A stretch of 63,095 bases of DNA from Streptomyces sp. MspMP-M5. GTDB lineage: Bacteria > Actinomycetota > Actinomycetes > Streptomycetales > Streptomycetaceae. This document shows, piece by piece, positions 1-12,073 of this stretch. How positions within the stretch are numbered: position 1 is the first letter of the stretch; each line of letters opens with the position of its first letter. The notes beneath the pieces are model-generated. The model had not been told where the DNA came from. It ran no database searches and was given only the letters and a program-made list of their open reading frames with translations. Both the position numbers and the translations under genes were made by a program. The stretch lies in contig NZ_KB891886.1 in assembly GCF_000373585.1 (NCBI RefSeq), forward strand, positions 1 through 63,095, given 5' to 3'.

Positions 1-226
1 CCCCCTGCCCCGCAGGCCCGGCACCGCACCCAACAGCCCCGCGCAGCGGACCGGCCCGCCGCCAGGCGCAACGGCGGGGAACCCGGCAACGTGGGAAGCC
101 AGCCAAGCGCAGCGGACCAACAACGCCCGCGAAGCGGGCCGGAAAACGCGCCGTCAGGCGCAACGGCAAGCGCCGCCAGGCGCAAGCAAGGCGAACCCCT
201 ACGGCGGGGAAGCCGACAACATGGGC
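1..226. repeat. Non-coding stretch with degenerate short repeats
   Basis: I see no convincing gene here. The stretch is made of imperfect repeated words: GCGCAGCGGAC occurs twice (about 43 and 109), GGCGCAACGGC twice (about 65 and 157) with a shorter GGCGCAAG copy near 179, and an ACGGCGGGGAA-CGACAACATGGG-like block twice. It lies downstream of the minus-strand folC operon, so it may hold the 3' end of that transcript. No clear U-tract terminator is visible. Confidence 0.4.
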
Positions 227-571
227 TCAGCCCGCCGCCGTCGCCTCGGCCGCGAAGCGGGCCTTCGCGGCGTCCACCTTGCGGCCGAAGTGGACCGAGG
301 CCCACCACAGGGCGGCGAAGACCGCGCCGAGGAAGAACATCGTGGGGACGACCAGGCCGCTGGCGATCAGGGCGATCTGGAGTGCCCAGCCCAGCTGCAC
401 CCCGCCGGGGCGGGACAGCATCCCGCACAGCAGCAGGCTCAGCAGCATCGCGATGCCGCTGACGATCCAGATGGTGGCCCGGGAGATGTCGGTGAGCTGC
501 ATCGCGACCAGGCCGGCGAAGCCGATCACGAAGAACTCCCCGATCAGGGTGCCGGCACACAGGGTGCGCAT
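227..571 (-). CDS. DUF4233 family membrane protein
   Basis: This is a 114-residue integral membrane protein with three to four hydrophobic helices, roughly residues 7-27, 33-53 and 58-90, and a short charged tail. It matches the DUF4233 family by size, hydropathy and position: in actinomycetes this gene directly follows folC. Here the ATG lies 2 bases after the folC stop, so the two are almost certainly co-transcribed and probably translationally coupled. The function is unknown. No catalytic motif is visible, and a role in folate metabolism would be inference from position alone. Confidence 0.85.
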   Translation of the reverse strand: MRTLCAGTLIGEFFVIGFAGLVAMQLTDISRATIWIVSGIAMLLSLLLCGMLSRPGGVQLGWALQIALIASGLVVPTMFFLGAVFAALWWASVHFGRKVDAAKARFAAEATAAG

Positions 572-573
572 GG

Positions 574-2127
574 TCAGTTCCTTCCCAGGAGGAGCCGGGC
601 CTCGCCGACCGTGATCACCGAGCCGGTCACCAGCACGCCGGCGCCGGCGAACTCGCCCTCCTCCTCGGCGAGGGTGATCGCCGCCTCCAGGGCGTCGTCC
701 AGCCGCGGTTCGACCTGGACCCGCTCGGCACCGAAGATCTCCACCGCGACGGCGGCCAGCTCGTCCGGATCCATCGCCCGCTGGCTGGAATTACGCGTCA
801 CCACGACCTCGGCGAAGATCGGCTCGAACGCCTCCAGGAAGCCCCGGACGTCCTTGTCGTCGCTGGCACCGACCACACCGATCAGCCGGCTGAAGCCGAA
901 CGCCTCACTGACCGCGTCGGCCGCCGCCCGCGCGCCGCCCGGATTGTGCGCCGCGTCCAGCACCACCGTGGGGCTGCTCCGGACCACCTCCATCCGGCCG
1001 GGCGAGGCGACCGCGGCGAACGCGGCGCGGATGGTGTCGATGTCGAGGGTGCGGGCGTGGCCGGCGCCGATGCCGAAGAACGCCTCGACGGCGGCGAGCG
1101 CGACCGCGGCGTTGTGCGCCTGGTGGGCGCCGTGCAGCGGGAGGAAGACCTCCGGGTACTCGCCGCCGAGCCCGCGCAGGGTCAGCATCTGGCCGCCGAC
1201 CGCCACCTCGCGGGAGAGCACGCCGAACTCCATGCCCTCGCGGGCGACCGTGGCGTCCACCTCGACGGCGCGCTTGAGCATCACCGAGGCCGCCTCCACC
1301 GGCTGCTGGGCCATGATGACGACCGTGCCCGCGGCGCCGGCCGCTGTCGTAGCAGACTTCTTGATGATCCCGGACTTCTCGCCGGCGATCTGCTCGGGCG
1401 TCGCGCCCAGCCGGTCGGTGTGGTCCAGCGAGATCGGGGTGATCACGGCGACGTCGCCGTCGATGACGTTGGTCGCGTCCCAGGTGCCGCCCATGCCGAC
1501 CTCGACGACCGCGACGTCCACCGGGGCGTCGGCGAACGCGGCGAAGGCCATCGCGGTGAGCACCTCGAAGAAGGAGAGGCGGTGCTCCTGCTGCGCGTCG
1601 ACCATCTCGACGTACGGCGCGATGTCGCGGTAGGTCTCGATGAAGCGCTCGGCGGAGATCGGGCTGCCGTCCAGGCTGATCCGCTCGGTGACGGACTGGA
1701 TGTGCGGGCTGGTGTAGCGGCCGGTGCGCAGCTCGAAGGCGCCGAGCAGCGCCTCGATCATGCGGGCGGTGCTGGTCTTGCCGTTCGTCCCCGTGATGTG
1801 GATGGACGGGTAGGCGCGCTGCGGGGAGCCCAGGATGTCCATCAGCGCGGCGATGCGCGCGGTCGACGGGTCCAGCTTGGTCTCGCCCCAGCGGCCGGCG
1901 AGTTCCTCCTCGACGGCGCGCAGCGCGCGGTCGACCTCCGGGTCGGCGGGGCGGGCCGGGATCTGGTCCCCCTGCGGCGGCCCGGCCTGGGCGCGCAGGG
2001 TCCGGCTGCCGGCCTCGATCACGGCGAGGTCGGGGTCGCGTTGCGTCTCGGCCTCCACCATCTCCTCGAAGGCGTCGGCCGGGTCGGGCGTCGGGTCGGG
2101 GTCGTCGTTCTGGGGGCGCTCGCTCAC
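574..2127 (-). CDS. folC: Bifunctional dihydrofolate/folylpolyglutamate synthase
   Basis: FolC adds glutamate to dihydropteroate and to tetrahydrofolates in the cytoplasm, using ATP, and so makes and retains folate cofactors. From the GTG at 2127 the protein has 517 residues. An acidic, Pro-rich N-terminal extension of about 65 residues is followed by the Mur-ligase-like ATPase domain with the P-loop GTNGKT at 113-118. The C-terminal ligase domain carries the DAAHNPGG motif. The reading frame stays open up to 2214, but the GTG that begins VSERPQ is the most natural start. It lacks an obvious Shine-Dalgarno sequence, so the start is moderately certain. The gene follows a penicillin-binding protein gene and precedes the DUF4233 gene on the same strand. 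Confidence 0.93.
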   Translation of the reverse strand: MSERPQNDDPDPTPDPADAFEEMVEAETQRDPDLAVIEAGSRTLRAQAGPPQGDQIPARPADPEVDRALRAVEEELAGRWGETKLDPSTARIAALMDILGSPQRAYPSIHITGTNGKTSTARMIEALLGAFELRTGRYTSPHIQSVTERISLDGSPISAERFIETYRDIAPYVEMVDAQQEHRLSFFEVLTAMAFAAFADAPVDVAVVEVGMGGTWDATNVIDGDVAVITPISLDHTDRLGATPEQIAGEKSGIIKKSATTAAGAAGTVVIMAQQPVEAASVMLKRAVEVDATVAREGMEFGVLSREVAVGGQMLTLRGLGGEYPEVFLPLHGAHQAHNAAVALAAVEAFFGIGAGHARTLDIDTIRAAFAAVASPGRMEVVRSSPTVVLDAAHNPGGARAAADAVSEAFGFSRLIGVVGASDDKDVRGFLEAFEPIFAEVVVTRNSSQRAMDPDELAAVAVEIFGAERVQVEPRLDDALEAAITLAEEEGEFAGAGVLVTGSVITVGEARLLLGRN

Positions 2128-2221
2128 GACGACAAGTCTACGAGGCGCCACCGACAACGGGCCTGCGGCGCCCCTCGCGCCGCCGCTTCCCCGGACCGGC
2201 CGCCCGCCCGCCACGCCCCGG

Positions 2222-3670
2222 TCAGGACAGCGCGGCCTGCATCATCGCCTTGGCGATCGGGGCGGCCAGGCCGTTGCCGGAGACCTCGTTGCGGGCCGCG
2301 TGCCCGTCCTCGACCATCACCGCGACCGCGACCCGGTGCCCCTTGCCGTCGTCGGCGTACGAGACGAACCAGGCGTACGGGGTGCCGCTGTTGTCGACGC
2401 CGTGCTGGGCGGTGCCGGTCTTTCCGCCGACGGTCACCCCGTCGATCTTCGCGTTGGACCCGGTGCCCTTGTCCACGACCGTCTGCATCGCCGAGCGCAG
2501 CTGGGCGGCGGTCCGGGCGGACATCGCCTTGCGGTAGGTCCGGGGACCGTTCTGCTGGAGGGTGTTGCCGCCGCCGTCGGTGAGCTTGTCGACCAGCTGC
2601 GGGGACTTCAGGTCGCCGCCGTCCGCGATCGCCGAGGCGACCATCGCCATCTGGAGCGGGGTGGCCTGGTCGTCGAACTGGCCGATGCCGGAGAGCGCGG
2701 TCTGCGCCTGGTCCATGGCCGAGGGGTAGACGCTCTTGGTGGCGCGCACCGGGACGTCCATCTTGGCGTCGTTGAAGCCGAACTTCTCGGCCTGCGCCCG
2801 CACCTTGTCCTTGCCCAGGTCGACGGCCATCTTGGCGAAGACGGTGTTGCAGGAGTACTGGAGCGCGGTGCGGATGGTGGCGTTCTTGCAGGGCGCGGAG
2901 GCGCTCTCGTTGGTCAGCTGGGTGCGGGTGTTCGGGAGGGTGTACGGGTCGGGGCTCTCGGTGGGCTGGTCCACCGACGCGTACAGGCCGTTCTCCAGCG
3001 CGGCCGCGGCCACCACCAGCTTGAAGGTGGAGCCGGGCGGCAGCGGCTGGCGCAGCGCGCGGTTGAGGTTCGGCTGACCGCCGTCCTTCGTCAGGGCCTG
3101 CCACGCCTTCTGGTCGGCGGCGGAGGACCCGGCGAACTTCCCCGGGTCGTACGACGGGGTGCTGACCATGCCCAGGATGCGGCCGGTCGCCGGGTCCAGG
3201 GCGATGGCCGCGCCCGTCTTGCCGCCGAGCGCCTCGTAACCGGCCTTCTGCACCTTGGCGTCGATGGTGGCGGACACGTCGCCGGCCTTGGGGCGCTCGT
3301 GCAGCAGGGTGTCGGCGGGGCTCTGGAGACGGCTGTCGGTGCCGCCGAGCAGCGGGCCGTAGAGGCTCTCCAGCTGGGTACTGCCGAAGATCTGCGAGGA
3401 GAAGCCGGTGACCGGGGCGTAGAGCGGGCCGTCCTTGTAGGTCCGCTTGTACTTCAGCGAGGAGGAGGTGGCGGCGGAGCCGGTGACCGGCTGGCCGTCG
3501 ACGAGGATGTTGCCCAGCGGCGAGGAGTACCGGGCGATGTTCACCCGCGGGTTGTGCGGGTCCTCCCGGTAGTCGCTGGCCTTGGCGCCCTGGATCCAGG
3601 TGGCCCAGCCCATCAGCGCCAGGATCAGCGCGAGGCAGACGACCGAGATCCGTCGCAGGGGTTTGTTCAT
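2222..3670 (-). CDS. Class B penicillin-binding protein (transpeptidase)
   Basis: This is a membrane-anchored DD-transpeptidase that cross-links peptidoglycan outside the membrane. The 482-residue protein has a short cytoplasmic start, one signal-anchor helix at about 8-26, an N-terminal dimerisation region, and then the transpeptidase domain. All three active-site motifs are present: STFK with Ser214, SCN at 273-275 and KTGT from 417. The ATG at 3670 is preceded by GAGGAG, which decides the start over the longer open frame. It resembles actinobacterial PbpA/PBP2-type enzymes. The usual partner, a RodA/FtsW flippase, is not next to it. It lies between folC and a divergent membrane-protein gene, and the stop is about 95 bases before folC. 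Confidence 0.92.
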   Translation of the reverse strand: MNKPLRRISVVCLALILALMGWATWIQGAKASDYREDPHNPRVNIARYSSPLGNILVDGQPVTGSAATSSSLKYKRTYKDGPLYAPVTGFSSQIFGSTQLESLYGPLLGGTDSRLQSPADTLLHERPKAGDVSATIDAKVQKAGYEALGGKTGAAIALDPATGRILGMVSTPSYDPGKFAGSSAADQKAWQALTKDGGQPNLNRALRQPLPPGSTFKLVVAAAALENGLYASVDQPTESPDPYTLPNTRTQLTNESASAPCKNATIRTALQYSCNTVFAKMAVDLGKDKVRAQAEKFGFNDAKMDVPVRATKSVYPSAMDQAQTALSGIGQFDDQATPLQMAMVASAIADGGDLKSPQLVDKLTDGGGNTLQQNGPRTYRKAMSARTAAQLRSAMQTVVDKGTGSNAKIDGVTVGGKTGTAQHGVDNSGTPYAWFVSYADDGKGHRVAVAVMVEDGHAARNEVSGNGLAAPIAKAMMQAALS

Positions 3671-3753
3671 GGGCGCGGCTCCTCGGTGTGCGGGACGGGA
3701 CCGGGCATGCGTTTCCGCCGGAACCCCGGCATTCCGGTCCACGGTGCCTCGCC

Positions 3754-3772
3754 TTCATGAGAGCGTCATGAA
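3754..3772. promoter_or_regulatory. TCATGA repeat pair upstream of the PBP gene
   Basis: The sequence TTCATGA-GAGCG-TCATGAA is a perfect inverted repeat. It also contains two TCATGA hexamers spaced 11 bases start to start, the spacing used by OmpR-family response regulators. It lies 84-102 bases upstream of the penicillin-binding protein start, in the divergent promoter region. A regulated cell-envelope promoter is a reasonable inference; the regulator is unknown. Confidence 0.45.
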
Positions 3773-3935
3773 AAGCGCGTAACCCCTCGATGTGAGGGAT
3801 CGGACCGCCGGGCGGGACAACCTTTCCGCCGCCGCAGGCCCTCTTAGACGGCGGGGTCTGAAAAGCCCCCGGACCGCAAGAACGTGCGACCGCGGTCGTC
3901 GCGAAGAGTGTGTGGAAAGCAGGAGCTGAAGAGGC

Positions 3936-5174
3936 GTGCCGGCAATCAGTCAGCGGATGCATTTGGTGCTGCTCACCGCATGGACCGTGCTGTGGTTCAT
4001 GATCGTCGAGCCGCACGGCGGCTTCTCCTGGCACTATCTGCGCACCGGCGGCGAGCTGATCTACCAGGGCAGCTCCGGCGACGGCACCGGCGGCCTCAAC
4101 CTCTACGCGCACCACCCCGAGCTCCAGATGGGGCCGATCAGCTTCCTGACGGCCGGGCTGTTCAACCCGTTCCCGGAGGCCACCGGGCAGTTCCTGGCCG
4201 CGGCCCTGATGTCCGCGCTGGGCCTGGTCATCCTGGTACTGGCCGGCCGCAGCGCGGCCCACCACTTCCTGGGCACCGGCACCAACCACCAGCGGCTGCG
4301 GCAACGCGTACTGATCGCCGGGCTGGCGTTCATCCCCATGTGGATCGAGGTCGCGGTCCGCTTCGGGCACCTCGACGACGTCCTGGCGCTGTTCTTCACC
4401 GCCCTCGCGGTCCGCGCGGTCACCAGCGGCAACGCGGTCCTGACCGGCGCGTTCCTGGCGCTGGCGATGGACTCCAAGCCGACCGCGCTGGCCTTCGTCC
4501 CGCTGCTGCTGGCGCTCCCCCGGCACCAGTGGCTCAAGGCCGGCCTCTGGTGCGCGGGGCTGGTCGCCGTCGCCTGGCTGCCGTTCTTCCTCGGCGACGC
4601 CCAATCCTTCGCCGCCGCCAAGTTCGCCATCCCCAACCAGCCGGCGTCCGCGCTGCGCTGGCTGGGCGCCGACGACCCCGAGACGCCCGGCTGGGTCCGG
4701 CCCGCGCAGTTCGCCCTCGGGCTGGTGCTGGGCGGCCTCGCGGTCTGGCGGGGCCGGTGGGCGGCGGTCGTCCTGCTCGGCGCCAACGCCCGGATCGTCC
4801 TCGACCCCAGCGTCTACACCTACTACACCGCGTCGGTCCTGCTCGGCACGCTGCTGTGGGACGTCATCGGGCAGCGCCGCCTGGTGCCGTGGTGGAGCTG
4901 GCTGGCGCTGCTCGTCCTCTACGGCAGCGTCTTCGCGGTCCCCGACGACTCGGCGCGGGGCCTGATCCGGCTGGCGTTCGTGGCGGTCTCCACCGCGTAC
5001 GTCCTGCTCTGGCCGGTCCGGGAACGGGGCGACCGCGGCGGCCGGCGGGGGCGCCGGGGACGGCGCAGGCCCCCCGCCCGTACGGACGAGGGGCCTGCGG
5101 AGGAGGGCGCGGGTCCCGGCGGCCGGCCGGGGGCGCCGACTACGCGGTGGGCAGGGCCGCCAGCTGCGAGCTGA
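3936..5174 (+). CDS. Polytopic membrane protein, GT-C glycosyltransferase-like
   Basis: This 412-residue protein has about nine or ten hydrophobic helices and a hydrophilic Arg/Pro/Gly-rich tail from about residue 365. The architecture and the acidic motif [10 protein letters not shown] in a loop resemble GT-C/DUF2029-type polyprenol-phosphate sugar transferases, but I cannot assign a donor or acceptor. The GTG start at 3936 is chosen because AGGAGCTGAAGAGG stands directly upstream. The gene is divergent from the penicillin-binding protein gene, which hints at an envelope role. Its last 35 bases overlap the 3' end of the convergent valS gene, so the tail is probably poorly conserved. Confidence 0.75.
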   Translation: MPAISQRMHLVLLTAWTVLWFMIVEPHGGFSWHYLRTGGELIYQGSSGDGTGGLNLYAHHPELQMGPISFLTAGLFNPFPEATGQFLAAALMSALGLVILVLAGRSAAHHFLGTGTNHQRLRQRVLIAGLAFIPMWIEVAVRFGHLDDVLALFFTALAVRAVTSGNAVLTGAFLALAMDSKPTALAFVPLLLALPRHQWLKAGLWCAGLVAVAWLPFFLGDAQSFAAAKFAIPNQPASALRWLGADDPETPGWVRPAQFALGLVLGGLAVWRGRWAAVVLLGANARIVLDPSVYTYYTASVLLGTLLWDVIGQRRLVPWWSWLALLVLYGSVFAVPDDSARGLIRLAFVAVSTAYVLLWPVRERGDRGGRRGRRGRRRPPARTDEGPAEEGAGPGGRPGAPTTRWAGPPAAS

Positions 5175-7758
5175 TCCGCTCGATGTCGGACTCCGCGGTC
5201 GCCAGCCGGCCGCGGATCTTGTCCACCACCTGCTCCGGCGCCTTGGCGAGGAAGGCGTCGTTGCCCAGCTTGGCGGTGGCCTGCTTCTTCTCCTTCTCGG
5301 CGGCGAGCAGATCCTTCGTCAGCCGCTTGCGCTCCGCCTCGACGTCGATCGCGCCGGACAGGTCCAGGGCGACGGTGGCGCCGGCGACCGGCAGCGACGC
5401 GGTGGCGGTGAAGTCCTCGCCGGCCGGCGTCAGGCGCAGCAGCGAGCGCATCGCGGTCTCGTGCGGCGCCAGCGCGGTGCCCGTCAGGTCCAGCCGCGCG
5501 GGCACCTTCTGGCCCGGCTGCAGGCCCTGGTCCGAGCGGAACCGGCGGACCTCGGTGACGACCTGCTGGAGCGTCTCGATCTCCCGCTCGGCCGCCGCGT
5601 CCCGGAAGCCAGAGTCCTTGGGCCAGTCGGCGACGACCACCGACTCACCGCCGGTCAGCGCCGTCCACAGCGACTCGGTGACGAACGGGACGACCGGGTG
5701 CAGCAGCCGCAGGGTGACGTCGAGGACCTCGCCGAGCACCCGGCGCGAGGCGTCGGCCGCCGGGCCGCCGGCCGCGAAGGTGGTCTTGGACAGCTCCACG
5801 TACCAGTCGAAGACCTCGTCCCAGGCGAAGTGGAAGAGGGTGTCCGACAGCTTGGCGAACTGGTAGTCGTCGTAGTACGCGTCGACCTCGGCGACGACCG
5901 AGTTGAGCCGGGACAGGATCCACCGGTCGGTCGCCGACAGGGCTTCCGCGGGCGGGAGTTCGCCCTCCACCGTCGCGCCGTTCATCAGCGCGAAGCGGGT
6001 GGCGTTCCAGATCTTGTTGGCGAAGTTGCGGGAGCCCTGGACCCAGTCCTCGCCGATCGGCACGTCGACGCCCGGGTTGGCACCGCGGGCGAGCGTGAAC
6101 CGCACCGCATCCGACCCGTAGGTGTCCATCCAGTCCAGCGGATTGACCGCGTTGCCGAAGGACTTGGACATCTTCTTGCCGAACTGGTCGCGGACCATGC
6201 CGTGCAGCGCGATGGTGTGGAACGGCGGGGTGCCGTCCATCGCGTACAGGCCGAACATCATCATCCGGGCGACCCAGAAGAAGAGGATGTCGTAGCCGGT
6301 GACCAGGACGGAGTTCGGGTAGAACTTCTCGACGCTCGGGGTCTGCTCGGGCCAGCCGAGGGTGGAGAACGGCCACAGACCCGACGAGAACCACGTGTCG
6401 AGAACGTCGGTGTCCTGGTGCCACCCCTCGCCCGTGGGTGCCTCGTCCTCGGGTCCGACGCAGACGACCTCGCCGTTCGGCCCGTACCAGACGGGGATGC
6501 GGTGGCCCCACCACAGCTGGCGCGAGATGCACCAGTCGTGGAGGTTGTCGACCCAGCCGAAGTACCGGGACTCCATCTCCTTGGGGTGGATGGCGACCTT
6601 GCCCTCGCGGACCGCGTCGCCGGCGGCCTTCGCCAGCGGTCCGACCTTGACCCACCACTGCATCGACAGCCGCGGCTCGATGGTGGTCTTGCAGCGCGAG
6701 CAGTGCCCGACGGAGTGGGTGTACGGGCGCTTCTCGGCGACGATCCGGCCCTCGGCGCGCAGCGCGCCGACGATCGCCGACCGGGCCTCGAAGCGGTCCA
6801 GCCCCTGGAACGGGCCGTGCGCGGTGATCACGCCGCGCTCGTCGAGGACGGCCAGGCTGGCCAGGTCGTGCCGGCGGCCGATCTCGAAGTCGTTCGGGTC
6901 GTGCGCCGGGGTGACCTTGACGGCACCGGTGCCGAACTCCGGGTCGACGTGCTCGTCGGCGACGACCGGGATCCGCCGGCCCGTCAGCGGCAGTTCGATC
7001 TCGGTGCCGACGAGGTGGGCGTACCGCTCGTCCTCCGGGTGAACGGCCACGGCGGTGTCGCCGAGCATCGTCTCGGCACGGGTGGTGGCGACGACGATGG
7101 AGGTGTCCCCGTCCCCGTAACGGATCGAGACCAGCTCGCCGTCGTCGTCCTGGTACTCCACCTCGATGTCGGAGATGGCGGTCAGACAGCGCGGGCACCA
7201 GTTGATGATGCGCTCGGCGCGGTAGATCAGCTCGTCGTCGTAGAGCCGCTTGAAGATCGTCTGGACGGCCTTGGAGAGGCCCTCGTCCATGGTGAAGCGC
7301 TCCCGCGACCACGCGACGCCGTCACCGAGCCGACGCATCTGGCCCGAGATCTGGCCGCCGGACTCGCCCTTCCACTGCCAGACGCGCTCGACGAACGCCT
7401 CGCGCCCCAGGTCGTGCCGCGACACGCCCTCCTTAGCGAGTTCGCGCTCGACGACGTTCTGGGTAGCGATACCGGCATGGTCCATGCCCGGCTGCCAGAG
7501 CGTCTCGTAGCCCTGCATGCGCTTGCGGCGGGTGAGCGCGTCGATGAGCGTGTGCTCGAAGGCGTGGCCCAGGTGCAGCGAGCCGGTGACGTTCGGCGGG
7601 GGGATGACGACGGTGTACGGAGGCTTCTCGCTCTTCTCGTCCGCCTCGAAGTAGCCCCGCTCTACCCAGCGCTCGTACAGCGGCCCCTCTACCTCGGCCG
7701 GCGTGTACTGAGTCGGCAGTTCGGGGACGCTGTGCTTCTGCTGAGTGTTCTCGGTCAC
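5140..7758 (-). CDS. valS: Valine--tRNA ligase
   Basis: ValS charges tRNA-Val with valine and hydrolyses mischarged Thr-tRNA. The 872-residue class I synthetase shows the HIGH-type motif HLGH at 62-65, the editing domain with [10 protein letters not shown] around 230-240, and KMSKS near residue 528. It ends in an anticodon-binding domain and a C-terminal coiled coil of about 65 residues rich in Lys and Glu. The start is set at the GTG at 7758 (VTENTQQ). The frame extends 8 codons further to 7782, and neither start has a good ribosome-binding site, so a leaderless message is possible. It is convergent with the upstream membrane-protein gene and overlaps it by 35 bases. Confidence 0.95.
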   Translation of the reverse strand: MTENTQQKHSVPELPTQYTPAEVEGPLYERWVERGYFEADEKSEKPPYTVVIPPPNVTGSLHLGHAFEHTLIDALTRRKRMQGYETLWQPGMDHAGIATQNVVERELAKEGVSRHDLGREAFVERVWQWKGESGGQISGQMRRLGDGVAWSRERFTMDEGLSKAVQTIFKRLYDDELIYRAERIINWCPRCLTAISDIEVEYQDDDGELVSIRYGDGDTSIVVATTRAETMLGDTAVAVHPEDERYAHLVGTEIELPLTGRRIPVVADEHVDPEFGTGAVKVTPAHDPNDFEIGRRHDLASLAVLDERGVITAHGPFQGLDRFEARSAIVGALRAEGRIVAEKRPYTHSVGHCSRCKTTIEPRLSMQWWVKVGPLAKAAGDAVREGKVAIHPKEMESRYFGWVDNLHDWCISRQLWWGHRIPVWYGPNGEVVCVGPEDEAPTGEGWHQDTDVLDTWFSSGLWPFSTLGWPEQTPSVEKFYPNSVLVTGYDILFFWVARMMMFGLYAMDGTPPFHTIALHGMVRDQFGKKMSKSFGNAVNPLDWMDTYGSDAVRFTLARGANPGVDVPIGEDWVQGSRNFANKIWNATRFALMNGATVEGELPPAEALSATDRWILSRLNSVVAEVDAYYDDYQFAKLSDTLFHFAWDEVFDWYVELSKTTFAAGGPAADASRRVLGEVLDVTLRLLHPVVPFVTESLWTALTGGESVVVADWPKDSGFRDAAAEREIETLQQVVTEVRRFRSDQGLQPGQKVPARLDLTGTALAPHETAMRSLLRLTPAGEDFTATASLPVAGATVALDLSGAIDVEAERKRLTKDLLAAEKEKKQATAKLGNDAFLAKAPEQVVDKIRGRLATAESDIERISSQLAALPTA

Positions 7759-7928
7759 GACCGACAGTGTACGGGCGCCCATGTAGCAGCTTCGAATCGG
7801 TTTGGCCCCCGGGGCACCGGCTGTCAGCGGCGTCGTACAGGATGTCGGGAGCGCATAAACACCACGCCGACGCCCGGACGCCTCGCGCGGCCTTCCGGAG
7901 TCACCGCAGTCACGAGGGGAACCGCTCC

Positions 7929-8939
7929 ATGAGCTTCAACCAGCCGCCGCCGGGCCCGTACGGCCAGCAGCCCCAGCAGCCGGGCCCGTACGGCCAGCCG
8001 CAGCCGCCCGCCCCGCAGCCCGGCTACGGCTACCCCCAGCAGGGCGGCCCGGTGCCTCCCCAGCAGGGCGGCCCCGTGCCTCCCCAGCAGGGCTACGGCT
8101 ACCCTCAGCAGGCCCCGCAGCAACAGTTCCCGCAGCAGGCGCCGCAGCAGCCGCCTTACGGCCAGCCCCAGCAGCCGGGCCCGTACGGCCAGCAGCCCCC
8201 TTACGGCAGCCCGCAGACTCCCTACGGCGGCCAGCAGACCCCCTACGGGATGATCCCCGAGGAGCCGGAGACCGGCGGCAACGGCAAGAAGATCGGCCTG
8301 ATCATCGGCGCCGTCGCGGTCGTCGCGGCCATCGGCGTCGGCGCGTACTTCGTCTTCGGCTCGGGCGGCAAGGTGAAGCCTTACACGATCGCGCTGCCGG
8401 ACAAGCTGCTGAGCGGGCAGTTCAGCAAGGTTCAGGTGCCCGGACAGGCCGGCGGCGGTACCGAGAACTTCTCGAACGACAAGGACGCCAAGGCCCTCGG
8501 CATCACCAACGGCAAGGGTGTCGGCGGCAAATACAAGGACGCCACCGGGCTGCAATTGTCGGTGTCCGGTCTGTACGGAAGCGTCGCCGACCCGCAGGGC
8601 GCCGTGACCCAGGCGTTCGCCAAGATCGACGAGAATCTCAAGCAGACGACCACCGGCCGCAAGGTCGAGGACGTCACGCCGGTCACCGAGTACTCACCGA
8701 GCGACTTCGACGGCGACGTCGTGAAGTGCCGGACTCAGAAGATCACCATCGCCGCCGGCGGGATGAGCGTGCCCGTCACCGCCTCCACCTGCATCTGGGG
8801 CGACAACAGCGCCCTCGGCATCGTCTCCATGGTGGCCGCGCCCGACCCCAACGGCGGCGGCTCCGCCACCACCCCCAGCGCCGAACAGCTCGCGGAGAAG
8901 ACCGCCAAGATCCGCAACGAGGTCCGCAAGGAGAAGTAG
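7929..8939 (+). CDS. Pro/Gln/Gly/Tyr-rich single-pass membrane protein
   Basis: This 336-residue protein has three parts. The first 105 or so residues are a low-complexity cytoplasmic tail of PYGQQP/PQQG-type repeats. One transmembrane helix follows at about 120-141 ([20 protein letters not shown]). The rest is a secreted domain of about 190 residues with two cysteines (in VKCRTQ and STCIWG) that could form a disulfide. The ATG is preceded by GAGGGGAACC. Many actinobacterial envelope proteins share this plan of proline-rich tail, helix and outer domain, but I do not recognise the outer domain. It sits between valS and clpX, convergent with clpX across a strong terminator. Confidence 0.82.
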   Translation: MSFNQPPPGPYGQQPQQPGPYGQPQPPAPQPGYGYPQQGGPVPPQQGGPVPPQQGYGYPQQAPQQQFPQQAPQQPPYGQPQQPGPYGQQPPYGSPQTPYGGQQTPYGMIPEEPETGGNGKKIGLIIGAVAVVAAIGVGAYFVFGSGGKVKPYTIALPDKLLSGQFSKVQVPGQAGGGTENFSNDKDAKALGITNGKGVGGKYKDATGLQLSVSGLYGSVADPQGAVTQAFAKIDENLKQTTTGRKVEDVTPVTEYSPSDFDGDVVKCRTQKITIAAGGMSVPVTASTCIWGDNSALGIVSMVAAPDPNGGGSATTPSAEQLAEKTAKIRNEVRKEK

Positions 8940-8974
8940 CAGAGCAGCGGCGCCGGGCCATCCGTACCGGCACG

Positions 8975-9014
8975 CACCACCGCCCGGCAGCAACTGTGCT
9001 GCCGGGCGGTGGTG
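8975..9014. terminator. Bidirectional terminator hairpin
   Basis: An 18-base-pair perfect stem (8975-8992 with 8997-9014) closes the four-base loop ACTG between the convergent proline-rich protein gene and clpX. The stem is strong enough to end transcription from either side. Confidence 0.85.
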
Positions 9015-9036
9015 TTGAGAGTGCGGGGTGGTGCGG

Positions 9037-10320
<1,284 letters not shown>

Positions 10321-10411
10321 GAGGTGAATCCCCTTCGCCTGGGATCCGCATTGCTCCGCGGACCCGGGTGCTTGCCTATCGACGGTACCTTGCCGGGCCC
10401 CCCGTACGGGC

Positions 10412-10460
10412 CCCCCTTGGACCGACTCGGTTCACTCGGTCCCGAGCCGGTCCAAGGGGG
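10412..10460 (-). terminator. Hairpin between clpP2 and clpX
   Basis: A 19-base-pair stem with one central mismatch (10412-10430 with 10442-10460) and an 11-base loop follows clpP2. There is no U-tract, so it may be a partial terminator, a processing site or an mRNA stabiliser. Confidence 0.6.
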
Positions 10461-10514
10461 CAACGCTCCGGCGCAATTCGCGAACCTCGCGTGAACTTCG
10501 CGAGAAGAACGCGA

Positions 10515-11201
10515 TCAGACGGAGACGGAGGTCTTCCGCGTCGAGACGATCTGGTCGACCAGACCGTACGCCAGCGACTCCTCGGCGGTGAGGATCTTGT
10601 CGCGCTCGATGTCCTCGCGGATCTTCTCGATCGGCGTGGACGAGTGCTTGGCCAGCATCTCCTCCAGCTGCTGGCGCATCCGCTGGATCTCGCGGGCGGC
10701 GATCTCCAGGTCGGAGACCTGGCCGCGGCCGGTCTCGCTGAAGGGCTGGTGGATCAGGACCCGGGCGTTCGGCAGCGCCATGCGCTTGCCCGGGGTGCCG
10801 GCCGCCAGCAGCACGGCCGCCGCGGAGGCCGCCTGGCCCATGCAGACCGTCTGGATGTCGGGCTTGACGAACTGCATGGTGTCGTAGATCGCCGTCAGCG
10901 CGGTGAAGGAGCCACCGGGGCTGTTGATGTAGACCGAGATGTCGCGGTCCGGGTCCATCGACTCCAGGCACAGCAGCTGGGCCATGACGTCGTTGGCGGA
11001 GGCGTCGTCGATCTGCACCCCGAGGAAGATCACCCGCTCCTCGAAGAGCTTCGCGTACGGGTCGTACTCGCGCACGCCCTGCGAGGTGCGCTCGACGAAG
11101 CGCGGAACGATGTAGCGGGACTCGGCGGTCATGCCGGAGAGCTCGGCCTTGGTGCGCTCGTAGAGGCCGCTTCCGGGGAAGTTGTTCATCTGGAGGTTCA
11201 C
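10515..11201 (-). CDS. clpP2: ATP-dependent Clp protease proteolytic subunit ClpP2
   Basis: This is one of two ClpP paralogues that form the mixed tetradecameric serine protease of actinobacteria. The 228-residue protein has a long N-terminal segment and the catalytic triad Ser126 (GQAASAA), His151 (HQP) and Asp201 (ERDK). The GTG start at 11201 is preceded by AGGACG. A downstream ATG at 11189 would remove four residues and has a poorer site. It is the second gene of a clpP1-clpP2 operon, with a 52-base gap, and is expected to share the ClgR-type control seen upstream of clpP1. Confidence 0.96.
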   Translation of the reverse strand: MNLQMNNFPGSGLYERTKAELSGMTAESRYIVPRFVERTSQGVREYDPYAKLFEERVIFLGVQIDDASANDVMAQLLCLESMDPDRDISVYINSPGGSFTALTAIYDTMQFVKPDIQTVCMGQAASAAAVLLAAGTPGKRMALPNARVLIHQPFSETGRGQVSDLEIAAREIQRMRQQLEEMLAKHSSTPIEKIREDIERDKILTAEESLAYGLVDQIVSTRKTSVSV

Positions 11202-11253
11202 CGTCCTGGTGGCGAAAGAGGGCTGGGGTCGACTGCGAGGCGTGGGCCGGGGC

Positions 11254-11868
<615 letters not shown>

Positions 11869-12035
11869 GTGTCCACCTGCTCGTTGTCGGACGGCTCGGG
11901 GCCGTCTTAGCGTCGTCTTCTGGGCCGGGGGCCGGCGCCGTGCGGTGCGCCCCGCGCACTTTCAGCAACTCCCCTGCCCTCGTATCTACGGACCCTAACG
12001 CGCAGGTCGGACAACGCCATCCCGCAGCGAGAACT

Positions 12036-12049
12036 GTTCGCTGTGAGCG
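12036..12049 (-). promoter_or_regulatory. ClgR-type operator upstream of clpP1
   Basis: The sequence GTTCGC-TGTGA-GCG matches the published actinobacterial ClgR consensus GTTCGC-N5-GCG exactly. It lies about 45 bases upstream of a TAGGGT hexamer (11992-11997, minus strand), which is a suitable place for an activator. Binding itself is inferred. Confidence 0.7.
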
Positions 12050-12073
12050 CAGGCTCACGGACCGGGACGAGAG

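Noticed and set aside
574..2214. Longer folC N-terminus starting at 2214
   Set aside because: The extra 29 residues run to within 7 bases of the PBP gene end and look non-conserved. The GTG at 2127 gives the normal actinobacterial FolC start.
946..2583. Long open frame on the plus strand opposite folC and the PBP
   Set aside because: It is composed almost only of Arg, Gly, Ala, Asp and Val, has no recognisable domain and is fully antisense to two well-supported genes. High GC content makes such shadows common here; the same applies to other long antisense frames, such as those opposite valS, pepN, malQ and the kinase.
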